This document shows positions 32,144 through 40,094 of a stretch of DNA of 64,000 nucleotides, in pieces. Each line of letters begins with the position of its first letter. The first letter of the stretch is position 1. The notes beneath the pieces were generated by a model. It made no database searches. It saw nothing but the letters and a program-made list of their open reading frames with translations, and was not told where the DNA came from. The DNA lies in the NCBI RefSeq assembly GCF_004795835.1, contig NZ_CP039249.1, positions 3,881,001-3,945,000 on the forward strand, read 5' to 3'. The position numbers and the translations under genes are program-made. This stretch comes from Sphingomonas sp. PAMC26645. GTDB taxonomy: Bacteria; Pseudomonadota; Alphaproteobacteria; Sphingomonadales; Sphingomonadaceae.

Positions 32144-32944
32144 TCACAGCCCCGCCCGGATCGCGGCCAGGCGTTCGAGCGCGGGCGGGATCGTCGGCCC
32201 ACCGCAATTGATCAGCACGCGCGGGAAGACGGCTTGCGGCGTGTTCGGCAGCAGGCGGCGGCGCAGTGTCGTGCCACGGCTGGCGCGTTCGGAGGCGATC
32301 ACGACGGCTGGCGGCTCCGTCACGATCGTCTCAGCGGAGAGCGTGCCGGTATGCGTCAAGCCGTAGGTCGCGGCGGCGTTTCGGAAGCCAACGCGCGTCA
32401 TCATGTCGTTCAGCAACGTGCTCCCCCCGGTCGCGAGGTCGCCGCTGATATAGAGCAAGGCGCTCGGCGACGGTCCATTCTTGCTGCTCCAGTGCGCCAC
32501 CGCGCGGTCGATCTCGGCATTGATCCGCGCGCCACCCATCGGTGCGCCGACAGCCTCGGCGATCTGCGTGACCTGCGCCTGGCTCTCCGAGATCGAGTCG
32601 GGAATGCCGACCAGCAGCATCTTCAGCCCGGCGCGCGCGTACGCCGCCTGAGTCGCGGGTGGCGTATAGGTGCTGGCGATGACGAGATCGGGGTGGAGCG
32701 CGATAACCTCCTCCGCGGTCCCGGCGATCCCGCGAAACCGGCGCGCGACGACGATCGGGATCGAGGTCGCGGAAGGGTCCTGCGAATAATGGCTGATCGC
32801 GGCGATTCGTGCGGGCGGCAGGATGCGGACCAGCACCGAATCCACGCACGGATTGGTCGAGACGATCCCCCCGCCTACTCCCGCGCCGGGGGGGGTTGCG
32901 CAGCCCCCGATCAGGAGTGCGAGGAGGATCGCTCCGCGCCTCAC
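32144..32944 (-). CDS. btuF: Cobalamin-binding lipoprotein (ABC substrate-binding protein)
   Basis: A 266-residue periplasmic binding protein. The lipobox LIGGC puts the lipidated cysteine at residue 15, so it is probably membrane-tethered. The two-lobe metal-chelate binding fold is suggested by IVSTNPCVDSVLVRILPPARI at the start of the mature domain and HPDLVIAST. It starts at GTG; the upstream receptor stop (TGA) overlaps as GTGA, indicating translational coupling with btuB. Its sequence alone would also fit a heme or siderophore carrier; the riboswitch makes B12 most likely. Confidence 0.87.
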   Translation of the reverse strand: MRRGAILLALLIGGCATPPGAGVGGGIVSTNPCVDSVLVRILPPARIAAISHYSQDPSATSIPIVVARRFRGIAGTAEEVIALHPDLVIASTYTPPATQAAYARAGLKMLLVGIPDSISESQAQVTQIAEAVGAPMGGARINAEIDRAVAHWSSKNGPSPSALLYISGDLATGGSTLLNDMMTRVGFRNAAATYGLTHTGTLSAETIVTEPPAVVIASERASRGTTLRRRLLPNTPQAVFPRVLINCGGPTIPPALERLAAIRAGL

Positions 32945-34839
32945 TTCAGGCGCAACCGCACGCCGCCATAGGCCGCGCGGCCGTAATTGCCGTAGCCGGC
33001 GATCGTCTCGTACCGCGCGTCGGTCAGGTTATCGACGCGGCCATAGACCGCGAACCGCTCGCCGATCGGCAGTTCCGCACGCACGCCGGCCAGCGCATAG
33101 CCGTCGAGACGTGTGGTATTGCTCGCCTCGTCGAAGCTGTCGCCGACCATCGTCACGGTGCCGCCGACGGAGAGGCCGAACGCGAACCGATAATCGGCAT
33201 CGACGCTCGCGGTCTGCTTGGGGCGCCGTGCAAGATCATTGCCGAAATTGTCCCCAATCGAGCGGTTCTCGGTGTCGATATAGCTGTAATTCGCCGTCAG
33301 CGTCAGCGCATCGATAGGGCGCAGGGCGAGCGTGAATTCAACGCCGTCCGCCTCGGCCCGAGCGACGTTGTCATACACGCCGAACGGACGGTTGGCGCAG
33401 ATCGAATCGGCCGTCTCCAGCTCGGCCGGGCTGCAATCGCGGAAGTCGATCTGGTTGCGCGTGCGGCGATTGAAGTAGGTCACCCCGACGCGGCCGCGGT
33501 TACCGAGGAAGGCTTGCTCGACGCCGACATCGAAGTTGCGCGCGGTCTCCGGATCGAGGCCGCGGTTCCCGTAGTCGGAGAAGAGCTGGTACAAGGTCGG
33601 TGCCTTGAAGCCCTCGCCATAGCTCGCGCGGACGGTGGTGCCGGTCCGCAATGCCAACGCTGCGTTGGCGCCGAACGTCGTGTGGCTGCCGAAATCGTCG
33701 TGGTCGTCGTTGCGGACGCCGCCGGTGACCGTGAGTACGTCGACCGGCTTGACGATCAGTTGGCCGTAGACGCTGGTGATGCCGGTATGCGCGAAGGTGC
33801 TGCCGTCGTTGAAGCGGCTGTTCTCGCGCTCGACGCCTGCGACGACGCGCACTTGGTCGAGCGGACGGAAGTCGCCCTGATACTCGTAGCGTTCGCTGCG
33901 GCCGCGGCCGAGAAACGTCACGTCCCCGCCGGGCTGCGAGTAATTGTCGCGGTTGATGTCGGCGATCGTGAACGCCACGCGGTTGTTGAATCGGCCGTCC
34001 GCGAGGTTCGCATGCAGCCCCGCATAGCCGTACAACTCCTGCGTAGTGGAGTAAGCGGGGCTGTCTGCGACCACGAACGTATTCGGGTCGAAACCGTCGT
34101 CGATGTCGACGCGGCTGTCCGCGAAATAGCCGCGCAGGTCGAGGCCGATGCCCGGCGCGAACTCGACGCCGACCCGCCCGGTCGCGCCATATTGTCGATA
34201 GCCGTCGCGCTCGGTGCCGCTGGCCGCGGACGAGATGCCGTCGGTGCGCAGATATCCGCCGGTCAGCGATCCGGATACCGGACCCGACTTGCCCGACACG
34301 CCCGCGCTCGCGAACACGCTGTCGGCATAGCCATATTCGGCGTTGGCGCGGGCTTGCACGCCTTCGGTCGGCGCCTCGGTGATGATGTTGACGACGCCGC
34401 CGAGCGCCTGGCTGCCCCACGGCACCGAGTTCGGGCCGCGCAGGATTTCGATCCGCTCGACCGAGCTCGAAAGGAGGTTGCCAAAGTTGAAGCCGCCGCC
34501 GGTCGACGAGGGATCGTTGACGCGCACGCCGTCGATCACGACGAGCGTCTGGTCCGCCTCGGCACCGCGGATGCGGACGCTGGTCAGCGCGCCGACCGTG
34601 CCGTTGCGCGTCACCGTAACGCCCGGAGTGGTCGCGAGCAGATCGGACACCACAGTGGTCTGGCGGCGCTCGATCTCGGCGCGGTCGATCACGGTCACGG
34701 CCTGGCCGATCTCGCTCAGCGGTTGTGCGGCGCGGGTTGCGGTGACGACGACTTCGGGAGCGTCGGGGTCGGGAATGTCCTGCGCGTAGGCGGGCGATGC
34801 GATCGCCGCGGCGCTCAGGAGAAGGAAGAATTTCGTCAT
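32941..34839 (-). CDS. btuB: TonB-dependent vitamin B12 receptor
   Basis: A 632-residue outer-membrane receptor of BtuB-like length. A signal peptide (MTKFFLLLSAAAIASPAYA) is followed by TonB box PEVVVTATR. The plug has VRIRGAEADQTLVVIDGVRV and VERIEILRGPNSVPWGSQA, and the barrel ends AYGGVRLRLK. The BtuB assignment rests on family resemblance and on the cobalamin riboswitch directly upstream. It is the first gene of btuB-btuF-btuC-btuD. ATG at 34839 follows from the signal peptide. Confidence 0.93.
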   Translation of the reverse strand: MTKFFLLLSAAAIASPAYAQDIPDPDAPEVVVTATRAAQPLSEIGQAVTVIDRAEIERRQTTVVSDLLATTPGVTVTRNGTVGALTSVRIRGAEADQTLVVIDGVRVNDPSSTGGGFNFGNLLSSSVERIEILRGPNSVPWGSQALGGVVNIITEAPTEGVQARANAEYGYADSVFASAGVSGKSGPVSGSLTGGYLRTDGISSAASGTERDGYRQYGATGRVGVEFAPGIGLDLRGYFADSRVDIDDGFDPNTFVVADSPAYSTTQELYGYAGLHANLADGRFNNRVAFTIADINRDNYSQPGGDVTFLGRGRSERYEYQGDFRPLDQVRVVAGVERENSRFNDGSTFAHTGITSVYGQLIVKPVDVLTVTGGVRNDDHDDFGSHTTFGANAALALRTGTTVRASYGEGFKAPTLYQLFSDYGNRGLDPETARNFDVGVEQAFLGNRGRVGVTYFNRRTRNQIDFRDCSPAELETADSICANRPFGVYDNVARAEADGVEFTLALRPIDALTLTANYSYIDTENRSIGDNFGNDLARRPKQTASVDADYRFAFGLSVGGTVTMVGDSFDEASNTTRLDGYALAGVRAELPIGERFAVYGRVDNLTDARYETIAGYGNYGRAAYGGVRLRLK

Positions 34840-34970
34840 CGGCTGCGTCCTAACCAGAACCGCCAGCGACCATTCGCCGGGCGGCCAGACGTCTCTCGCT
34901 CGAGGAAACCCGGCATGACCGGAGCACTCGTCCGCGCCGGACACCCGCCCGCGCAGTGGATCGACCGTGA

Positions 34971-35158
34971 GAGGCAGGTCTCCTGGCTTCCGGGTCGCCG
35001 CGCCCACCCCACCTTCCCAGGCCGAGACCCAGTGGCATATCGGGGTGGCCGCTATCCGGTCACAGTTGCGGGTACAGCGCCGGTCTTGCAGACATATCCG
35101 CGCACCGACTTCCCTTTTGATCCCGTCGCCGGGAACCCTTCACGGGGGTGGCATTAGT
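34971..35158 (-). promoter_or_regulatory. Cobalamin riboswitch
   Basis: Read on the minus strand, the element has the full order of conserved blocks. These are TGCCACCCCCGTGAAGGG, AAAAGGGAAGTCGGTGCGG, CTGTACCCGCAACTGTGACC, the B12 box core GCCACTG (near 35029-35035), CTGGGAAGG, and the closing CCGGAAGCCAGGAGACCTGC. In this class, adenosylcobalamin binding represses expression by hiding the start region or terminating transcription. btuB starts about 130 bp further on, and that leader probably holds the expression platform. Confidence 0.95.
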
Positions 35159-35192
35159 CGTGCGCCAGACACGGGTCAACGCGGGGGCTGCT

Positions 35193-35218
35193 GATCCTCC
35201 CCCTGGCGGGGGAGGATC
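35193..35218. repeat. Single hairpin related to repeat family E/E4
   Basis: Perfect GATCCTCCCCC-TG-GCGGGGGAGGATC-type inverted repeat. Similar GATCCTCCCCC and GGGGGAGGATC arms end the 55871-56000 unit. It lies upstream of the riboswitch. The rest of 35161-35382 holds only the family B copy at 35289. Confidence 0.7.
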
Positions 35219-35288
35219 GTAAGCTCCCTCACCGTCCATCGCACCACCCCGGTGGAGGCGTGTTAGTCGGGACGTCGCTTTCCCTACC

Positions 35289-35343
35289 TTGTTCTCCCGC
35301 GAAGGCGGGAGCCCAGTCTGGGTCCCCGCCTTCGCGGGGAAAC
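35289..35343. repeat. Repeat family B, copy 2
   Basis: Nearly identical to 14188-14240 over about 53 bp. It lies 39 bp beyond the stop of the TonB receptor gene on the minus strand and has no T-tract. Confidence 0.88.
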
Positions 35344-35382
35344 ATGCTGCCTTTCTTTCCCTGGCTGCGGGCGGATTGACTC

Positions 35383-37446
35383 TTACCGAAGCCCGTAGCG
35401 CAGCCCGACCCAGATCGTCCGCGGCGTGGCGCGCTCGACGATTTTAGCGCCGCTGATCCCTGCCTCGACCCGCTCGTTGAACAGGTTCTCCCCGCGCAGT
35501 TCCGCAACCAGCGACCGCAGGATCGGCAGCGCCGCATACGCGTCCAGCGTCGTCGCCGGATCGAGCACCCGCGTGTTCTGGTCGTCGTCATACTGCCGCC
35601 CGATATGCCGCACCGTCAGCGACATTGCCGCCGCATCGCGCCGCCAGTCGACCGTCCCTGACACCTGGTCGCGCGGGGTCTGCGCCGGACGCAAACCGTC
35701 CAGAGCAGCCGTAATCCCCGCCCCCTCGACCTTCGAATTCGTATGCGACCACGACGCCTGAACGCCCCACAGACCCGGCCGATACGACGCATCCAACTCG
35801 AACCCATGCGCGCGGATCGCGTCGAGGTTCTGGCGAACGCGGTAGGTCGTCACCCCCGGCAATACCTGCACCGGACTGGTCGTCGTGACGTTCGCCACCG
35901 CATCCTTCAGCCGGTTGTAGAAATAGGTCGCGGCGATGCTCATCCCCGGCGCAGGCGTCAGCGTGACACCGCCCTCGACCCCGGTCAGTCGCTCCGGCGC
36001 CAACAGCGCGTTCGCCGCGGTCGCGTCGTTGCCGACGCGGAACGGCCGATACAGTTCGTTGAGCGTCGGCAGTCGCCACCCGCGATACCCGGCCGCGCGC
36101 AAAGTGATCGCATCGACCGGCTGGTACGCTACGCCCGCCCGGCCGGTCGTCTCGCTGCCGTCGCGATCCGCATACCGGAGGTTGGTCAACGCCGCGCCAC
36201 CCGCCAGGGGCCGCTCGGACAGATAGCCACCGTCGATCGACCACCAGTCGACCCGGCCACCCAGGCTGAACGTGAAGTCGCCCGCGACCAGGCTCCCGTC
36301 GGCGAACACGCCGGTCGTCGTCGTGCTCCCGCCAGCCTCGCGCCGCCGCGTCGGCACCGTGTTGACGATCGTATAAAGCTCCTGTGTCTTGCCGCTCACG
36401 TCGCGAACATCCGCGCCCAGACGCAGCGTGATGCTCTCGCCCAGCGGCGGAGCGATCTCGATCCGCCCCCCCAGTCCGGTCGCCGGCGTATTATACTGGT
36501 TCAGCGACTGGATCGCGGTCGACCGCGCGGCATTGATACTGTTGAAGCTGCTCGCAAACGCACGCGTCTGGAGATACGCCAGCGCCGAATACCCCCAGCG
36601 CCCGCGCCCGACGAGCCGGACGCTCGCATCCGCGCCTTCGCTCTTGTTGTCGGTAAAGTCGCTGCCCCGATCTCGCCGATCGGTGAACGCGCTCGCATTC
36701 ATCTGCAATTCGGTCTTCGCATCGATCCCGATGACGGTCCGCAACGCCCCCGACGCTTGCTCATACGGCGCCGGACGATCGACGATCCCCCGGCTCTCCT
36801 CGACGGTCGGCGTGAAGCCATCCCCCCGCGTGTAAGCGCCGGACAGGGTCGCAAACCCAGACCCGCGCACAAGTGCTGCAGACCCCTGGGCATCGACCGA
36901 ATCCCGGCTGCCATACGCAACGCTGCCCTGGAACGGTGCAGCCTGATCCGGCGTCGCGCTCTCAAGCTCGACCGTCCCGGCCAGCGCCCCCGGCCCTTGA
37001 TACCCACTGCCGCCACCCCGCGTCACGCGGATGCGCCCGAGCCGCCCCGTCGCATAGGCCGGAAACGCAACCCAGCCACCGAACGGATCCGCCTGCGGCA
37101 CACCGTCGAAGATCAGCAGCGCGCGGCTCGACGCATTCCCACCGATCCCGCGCAACGAAATCCCCTGGCTGGTGGGGTTGGCACTGCGCGAATCAGATCG
37201 GCGAAACTGCTGGAGCCCCGCGACGTCGGACAGCACGCTCTCCAGCCGATTGCTCGCGTTCGCCTGGATTCGCGCGCGATCGATCGTGACGATGTCGTAT
37301 GCGCGATCGCCGGGCGCATCGGCCAGCCCACGCCCGGTGACGACGATGTCAGCCTGCTGGTCGGCAGGCGCGACCATCGTCTGCGCGACCGCGCCACTGG
37401 ACGAAATCAACACGAAGGCGAGCGTAGAGAGCGAGATACGGATCAT
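35383..37446 (-). CDS. TonB-dependent receptor, substrate unknown
   Basis: A 687-residue outer-membrane receptor. The signal peptide ends near residue 21 (GAVAQ). A TonB-box-like ADIVVTGRG precedes the plug, which has GISLRGIGGNASSRALLIFD. The barrel ends TIWVGLRYGLR. In the plug, the Gly-rich VTRGGGSGYQGPGALAGTV stretch replaces the common RGP...YG motif. No riboswitch or Fur-like site was recognised, and the only upstream co-directional gene is the DUF4126 gene 48 bp away. Confidence 0.88.
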   Translation of the reverse strand: MIRISLSTLAFVLISSSGAVAQTMVAPADQQADIVVTGRGLADAPGDRAYDIVTIDRARIQANASNRLESVLSDVAGLQQFRRSDSRSANPTSQGISLRGIGGNASSRALLIFDGVPQADPFGGWVAFPAYATGRLGRIRVTRGGGSGYQGPGALAGTVELESATPDQAAPFQGSVAYGSRDSVDAQGSAALVRGSGFATLSGAYTRGDGFTPTVEESRGIVDRPAPYEQASGALRTVIGIDAKTELQMNASAFTDRRDRGSDFTDNKSEGADASVRLVGRGRWGYSALAYLQTRAFASSFNSINAARSTAIQSLNQYNTPATGLGGRIEIAPPLGESITLRLGADVRDVSGKTQELYTIVNTVPTRRREAGGSTTTTGVFADGSLVAGDFTFSLGGRVDWWSIDGGYLSERPLAGGAALTNLRYADRDGSETTGRAGVAYQPVDAITLRAAGYRGWRLPTLNELYRPFRVGNDATAANALLAPERLTGVEGGVTLTPAPGMSIAATYFYNRLKDAVANVTTTSPVQVLPGVTTYRVRQNLDAIRAHGFELDASYRPGLWGVQASWSHTNSKVEGAGITAALDGLRPAQTPRDQVSGTVDWRRDAAAMSLTVRHIGRQYDDDQNTRVLDPATTLDAYAALPILRSLVAELRGENLFNERVEAGISGAKIVERATPRTIWVGLRYGLR

Positions 37447-37494
37447 CGCCGCCGCATGGCAGCTTTTCCGCTCGCCCGGAATACGCCTCCGACG

Positions 37495-37959
37495 TCAGGC
37501 CGCGCCGAGCTTCGCCGCGTTGCGCACAATCGCCGCCGCTCCCGCTAGAACCGCTGCATCCTCGACGAACCCCGTCGGCGTCTGGCCGTACTGCGACATC
37601 GCCGCCATCCGCGCACGCCAGCCCGGATAGGACGCGGCCACCGCCGTCAGTCCACCCACCGCGGCGCCGATCCACCGCTGCCGCCGCGGGACGAGCGACG
37701 CCCCCGCGATCGCGGAAGTGACGAACCGCGCGGCCAGACCGATCGCGACGATCCGGTCGGGCGCCGTCTTCTGCTTGTCCCCCGCCATCTCACCGATCGC
37801 GAGCGCCAGCGCACCCGCCGCGACGACGGGATGCGACAGCAGCTTCGTGGCACCATTGTCGGCGGGCAGTTCGTCGCGAGCGGCGGCGATGGCGACCGCA
37901 GCAAGCGGCGTCATCGCGCGCTGGCCACCAACGAGGCCCATCAGGAAGGATGCGAGCAT
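37495..37959 (-). CDS. DUF4126-type membrane protein
   Basis: A 154-residue protein with about four hydrophobic segments. The start LMGLVGGQRAMTPLAAVAIA is the typical DUF4126 entry. No biochemical function is known. The ATG has CCGGAGAA upstream. It is followed 48 bp later by the TonB receptor on the same strand and may share its transcript. Confidence 0.78.
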   Translation of the reverse strand: MLASFLMGLVGGQRAMTPLAAVAIAAARDELPADNGATKLLSHPVVAAGALALAIGEMAGDKQKTAPDRIVAIGLAARFVTSAIAGASLVPRRQRWIGAAVGGLTAVAASYPGWRARMAAMSQYGQTPTGFVEDAAVLAGAAAIVRNAAKLGAA

Positions 37960-38120
37960 GGTGTTCTCCGGAAAAGCAGGTTCGAACGCATCAACGCGCG
38001 CAAGCTCAACTGGGGTCCGCCGTTGGAACCGACGGGCGATCCCTTTGATTCAGCACGGAAACCCGGACGCATGTCGGTCGTTCATCGCGGTATCTCCCCA
38101 AAGCTTCAGGACACCGATCG

Positions 38121-38882
38121 ATGAGATTCGATGACAAGATCATAGTGATCGCCGGCGCCGCCTCCGGCATCGGCGAAGGCGCCGCGCGTCGTTTCGCCGC
38201 GGAGGGCGCGACGCTGGTGCTGGGCGACAAGGACGCGGACGGTCTCGCGAAGGTCGCTGCCAGCCTCGATGGCACGACCGTCGAAACGCTCGAAACCGAC
38301 GTCTCCGACATGGCCGCCTGCGAGGCGCTGGTGGCGCACGCGATCGACAAGTTCGGCCGCATCGACGTGCTGGTCAACGATGCCGGCGTCGACCATCTCG
38401 GCAAGCTCGACGAGGGCGACCTCTCCGAATTCACCAAGGTCATCGAAACCGACCTCTACGGCGTCGTCCACATGAGCCGCGCCGCGATCGCCACCTTGCG
38501 CGCGAACAAGGGCTGCATCGTCAACGTCTCGTCGGTCTCGGGCCTCGGCGGCGACTGGAACCACAGCTTCTACTGCGCGGCCAAGGGCGCGGTGACCAAC
38601 TTCACGCGAGCGCTCGCGATGGACGAGGCGAAGCACGGCGTCCGTGTCAACGCGGTCAACCCGTCGCTCACCTACACCGCGCTGACCGCGGGCATGAAGG
38701 ACCAGCCCGACCTGATCGCGAAGTTCGAGGAACGCATCCCAATGGCACGCGGTGCACAGCCCGAAGACATCGCCGGCGCCATCGCGTTTTTGGCTAGCGC
38801 CGACGCGCACTATATAACCGGGGTCAACCTGCCGGTCGACGGCGGCCTTTCCGCCTCGAACGGCCAACCGGCGCTCTCCTGA
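38121..38882 (+). CDS. SDR family oxidoreductase
   Basis: A 253-residue classical short-chain dehydrogenase. The cofactor motif is [15 protein letters not shown] (11-25). Asp in LGDKDADG suggests NAD preference. The catalytic serine lies in [10 protein letters not shown], with the YxxxK motif in [12 protein letters not shown], and NDAG replaces the usual NNAG. The C-terminal GVNLPVDGG is typical. The ATG has AGGA upstream. It is followed 16 bp later by msrB, so the two are likely co-transcribed. Confidence 0.9.
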   Translation: MRFDDKIIVIAGAASGIGEGAARRFAAEGATLVLGDKDADGLAKVAASLDGTTVETLETDVSDMAACEALVAHAIDKFGRIDVLVNDAGVDHLGKLDEGDLSEFTKVIETDLYGVVHMSRAAIATLRANKGCIVNVSSVSGLGGDWNHSFYCAAKGAVTNFTRALAMDEAKHGVRVNAVNPSLTYTALTAGMKDQPDLIAKFEERIPMARGAQPEDIAGAIAFLASADAHYITGVNLPVDGGLSASNGQPALS

Positions 38883-38898
38883 GCGCGAGAGGATCACC

Positions 38899-39348
38899 AT
38901 GACCGACTATAAGAAAACCGACGACGCGATCGCCAAGCTTACTCCCGAGCAGTTCCACGTCACGCAGCAGAGCGGCACCGAGCGGCCCGGCACCGGCGAA
39001 TATCTCAACACGCGCGAGCCCGGTCTCTACGTCGACATCGTCTCGGGCGAGCCGCTTTTCGCATCCGCGGACAAGTTCGATTCGCATTGCGGCTGGCCGA
39101 GCTTCACCAAGCCGATCACGCCAGAGCACGTTGCCGAACTCCACGATCGCAGCCACGGCATGGTCCGCACGGAGATCCGTTCGGCGGGTGCCGACAGCCA
39201 TCTCGGCCACGTGTTCGAGGATGGCCCGCAGGACAAGGGTGGCCTGCGCTACTGCATCAACTCGGCGTCGCTGCGGTTCGTCCCGCGTGCCGAGATGGAA
39301 GCCAACGGGTATGCCGCCTACCTGCCGCAGGTCGACGCGGCAGGTTGA
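38899..39348 (+). CDS. msrB: Peptide-methionine (R)-S-oxide reductase
   Basis: A 149-residue cytoplasmic repair enzyme reducing methionine-R-sulfoxide. [10 protein letters not shown] (60-69) and catalytic C119 in [11 protein letters not shown] are present, and SHLGHVF matches the family. The four zinc cysteines of the metal-binding subclass are absent; C64 is the likely resolving cysteine. GAGAGGA lies just upstream of the ATG. Confidence 0.96.
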   Translation: MTDYKKTDDAIAKLTPEQFHVTQQSGTERPGTGEYLNTREPGLYVDIVSGEPLFASADKFDSHCGWPSFTKPITPEHVAELHDRSHGMVRTEIRSAGADSHLGHVFEDGPQDKGGLRYCINSASLRFVPRAEMEANGYAAYLPQVDAAG

Positions 39349-39359
39349 CGATAGCGCGC

Positions 39360-39386
39360 GACGGTGTGCCGCAAGGGCACACCGTC
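39360..39386. terminator. Probable terminator hairpin between convergent genes
   Basis: Perfect 11-bp stem GACGGTGTGCC / GGCACACCGTC with a 5-base loop, 11 bp after the msrB stop and 21 bp from the stop of the next gene on the other strand. It lacks a T-tract, so strength is uncertain. Confidence 0.55.
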
Positions 39387-39407
39387 ACGTCTTGACGACA
39401 CTTCCTT

Positions 39408-39884
39408 TCAGCGCCGGGTCGCGAGCTTCGCACCCAGCGCCGTGACCAGCCCGAACACCGCATGGTTCACGCTGTGCATGCCGATCGTCTTCGCATCGGC
39501 CTGCCACTCCGGCGGCTTCACGCCGAGCAACGGCCCCGTGATCCAGTGCATCACCGCATAGAACGCCGCGCCGAACACCAGGCCCGAGCCGATGACCGAC
39601 GCTTCCTCGTCGACGGTTGCGGCATAAGCCGCACCCGCCGCCGCAGACAGCAACAGGTGACCGCCCTGCGTAACGGCCTGCTCGCGCGACGACGGCAGGG
39701 CATCCGCGGCCGGCGTGTCGATGCCCAGCTTCTCCGCAGTCTTGCGTTCGAGCGTGACGATCTCGGACGGTTCGCCGGTCTTGCGCTCGCCTGCCATCAG
39801 CAGCGCGGTGATGCCCAGCCCGGCCACCAGGCCACCTGCGGCCGCGCCGGCCATACGTCGTGAATCCGCCCTACTTAAATCCAT
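39408..39884 (-). CDS. Membrane protein, function unknown
   Basis: A 158-residue protein with hydrophobic stretches at about 12-32 (MAGAAAGGLVAGLGITALLM), 75-95 and 97-118, and a final amphipathic segment. It resembles small DUF1440-like inner-membrane proteins (HWITGPLLGVKPPEW), but I do not assign the family firmly. ATG at 39884 has AGGAG 8 bp upstream. It converges on msrB. Confidence 0.72.
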   Translation of the reverse strand: MDLSRADSRRMAGAAAGGLVAGLGITALLMAGERKTGEPSEIVTLERKTAEKLGIDTPAADALPSSREQAVTQGGHLLLSAAAGAAYAATVDEEASVIGSGLVFGAAFYAVMHWITGPLLGVKPPEWQADAKTIGMHSVNHAVFGLVTALGAKLATRR

Positions 39885-40094
39885 CGTCGTGCTCCTGAAG
39901 CTCTGTGCCCCACAACGCGCGGATCGCAAATCGGCCCACCACGTCGCGCCGCCCGATCAGCTTTGCGAATCATTGGCTTAGCCGCCGGAACAGCAGGCTC
40001 CCGAGACTGTTTCGCTACCAGGACCCTTCGCGTCGGCCCGCTCCACCGTGAGCGTCCACCACGATCCCGACGCCCCGATCCGACGAGGATTATC

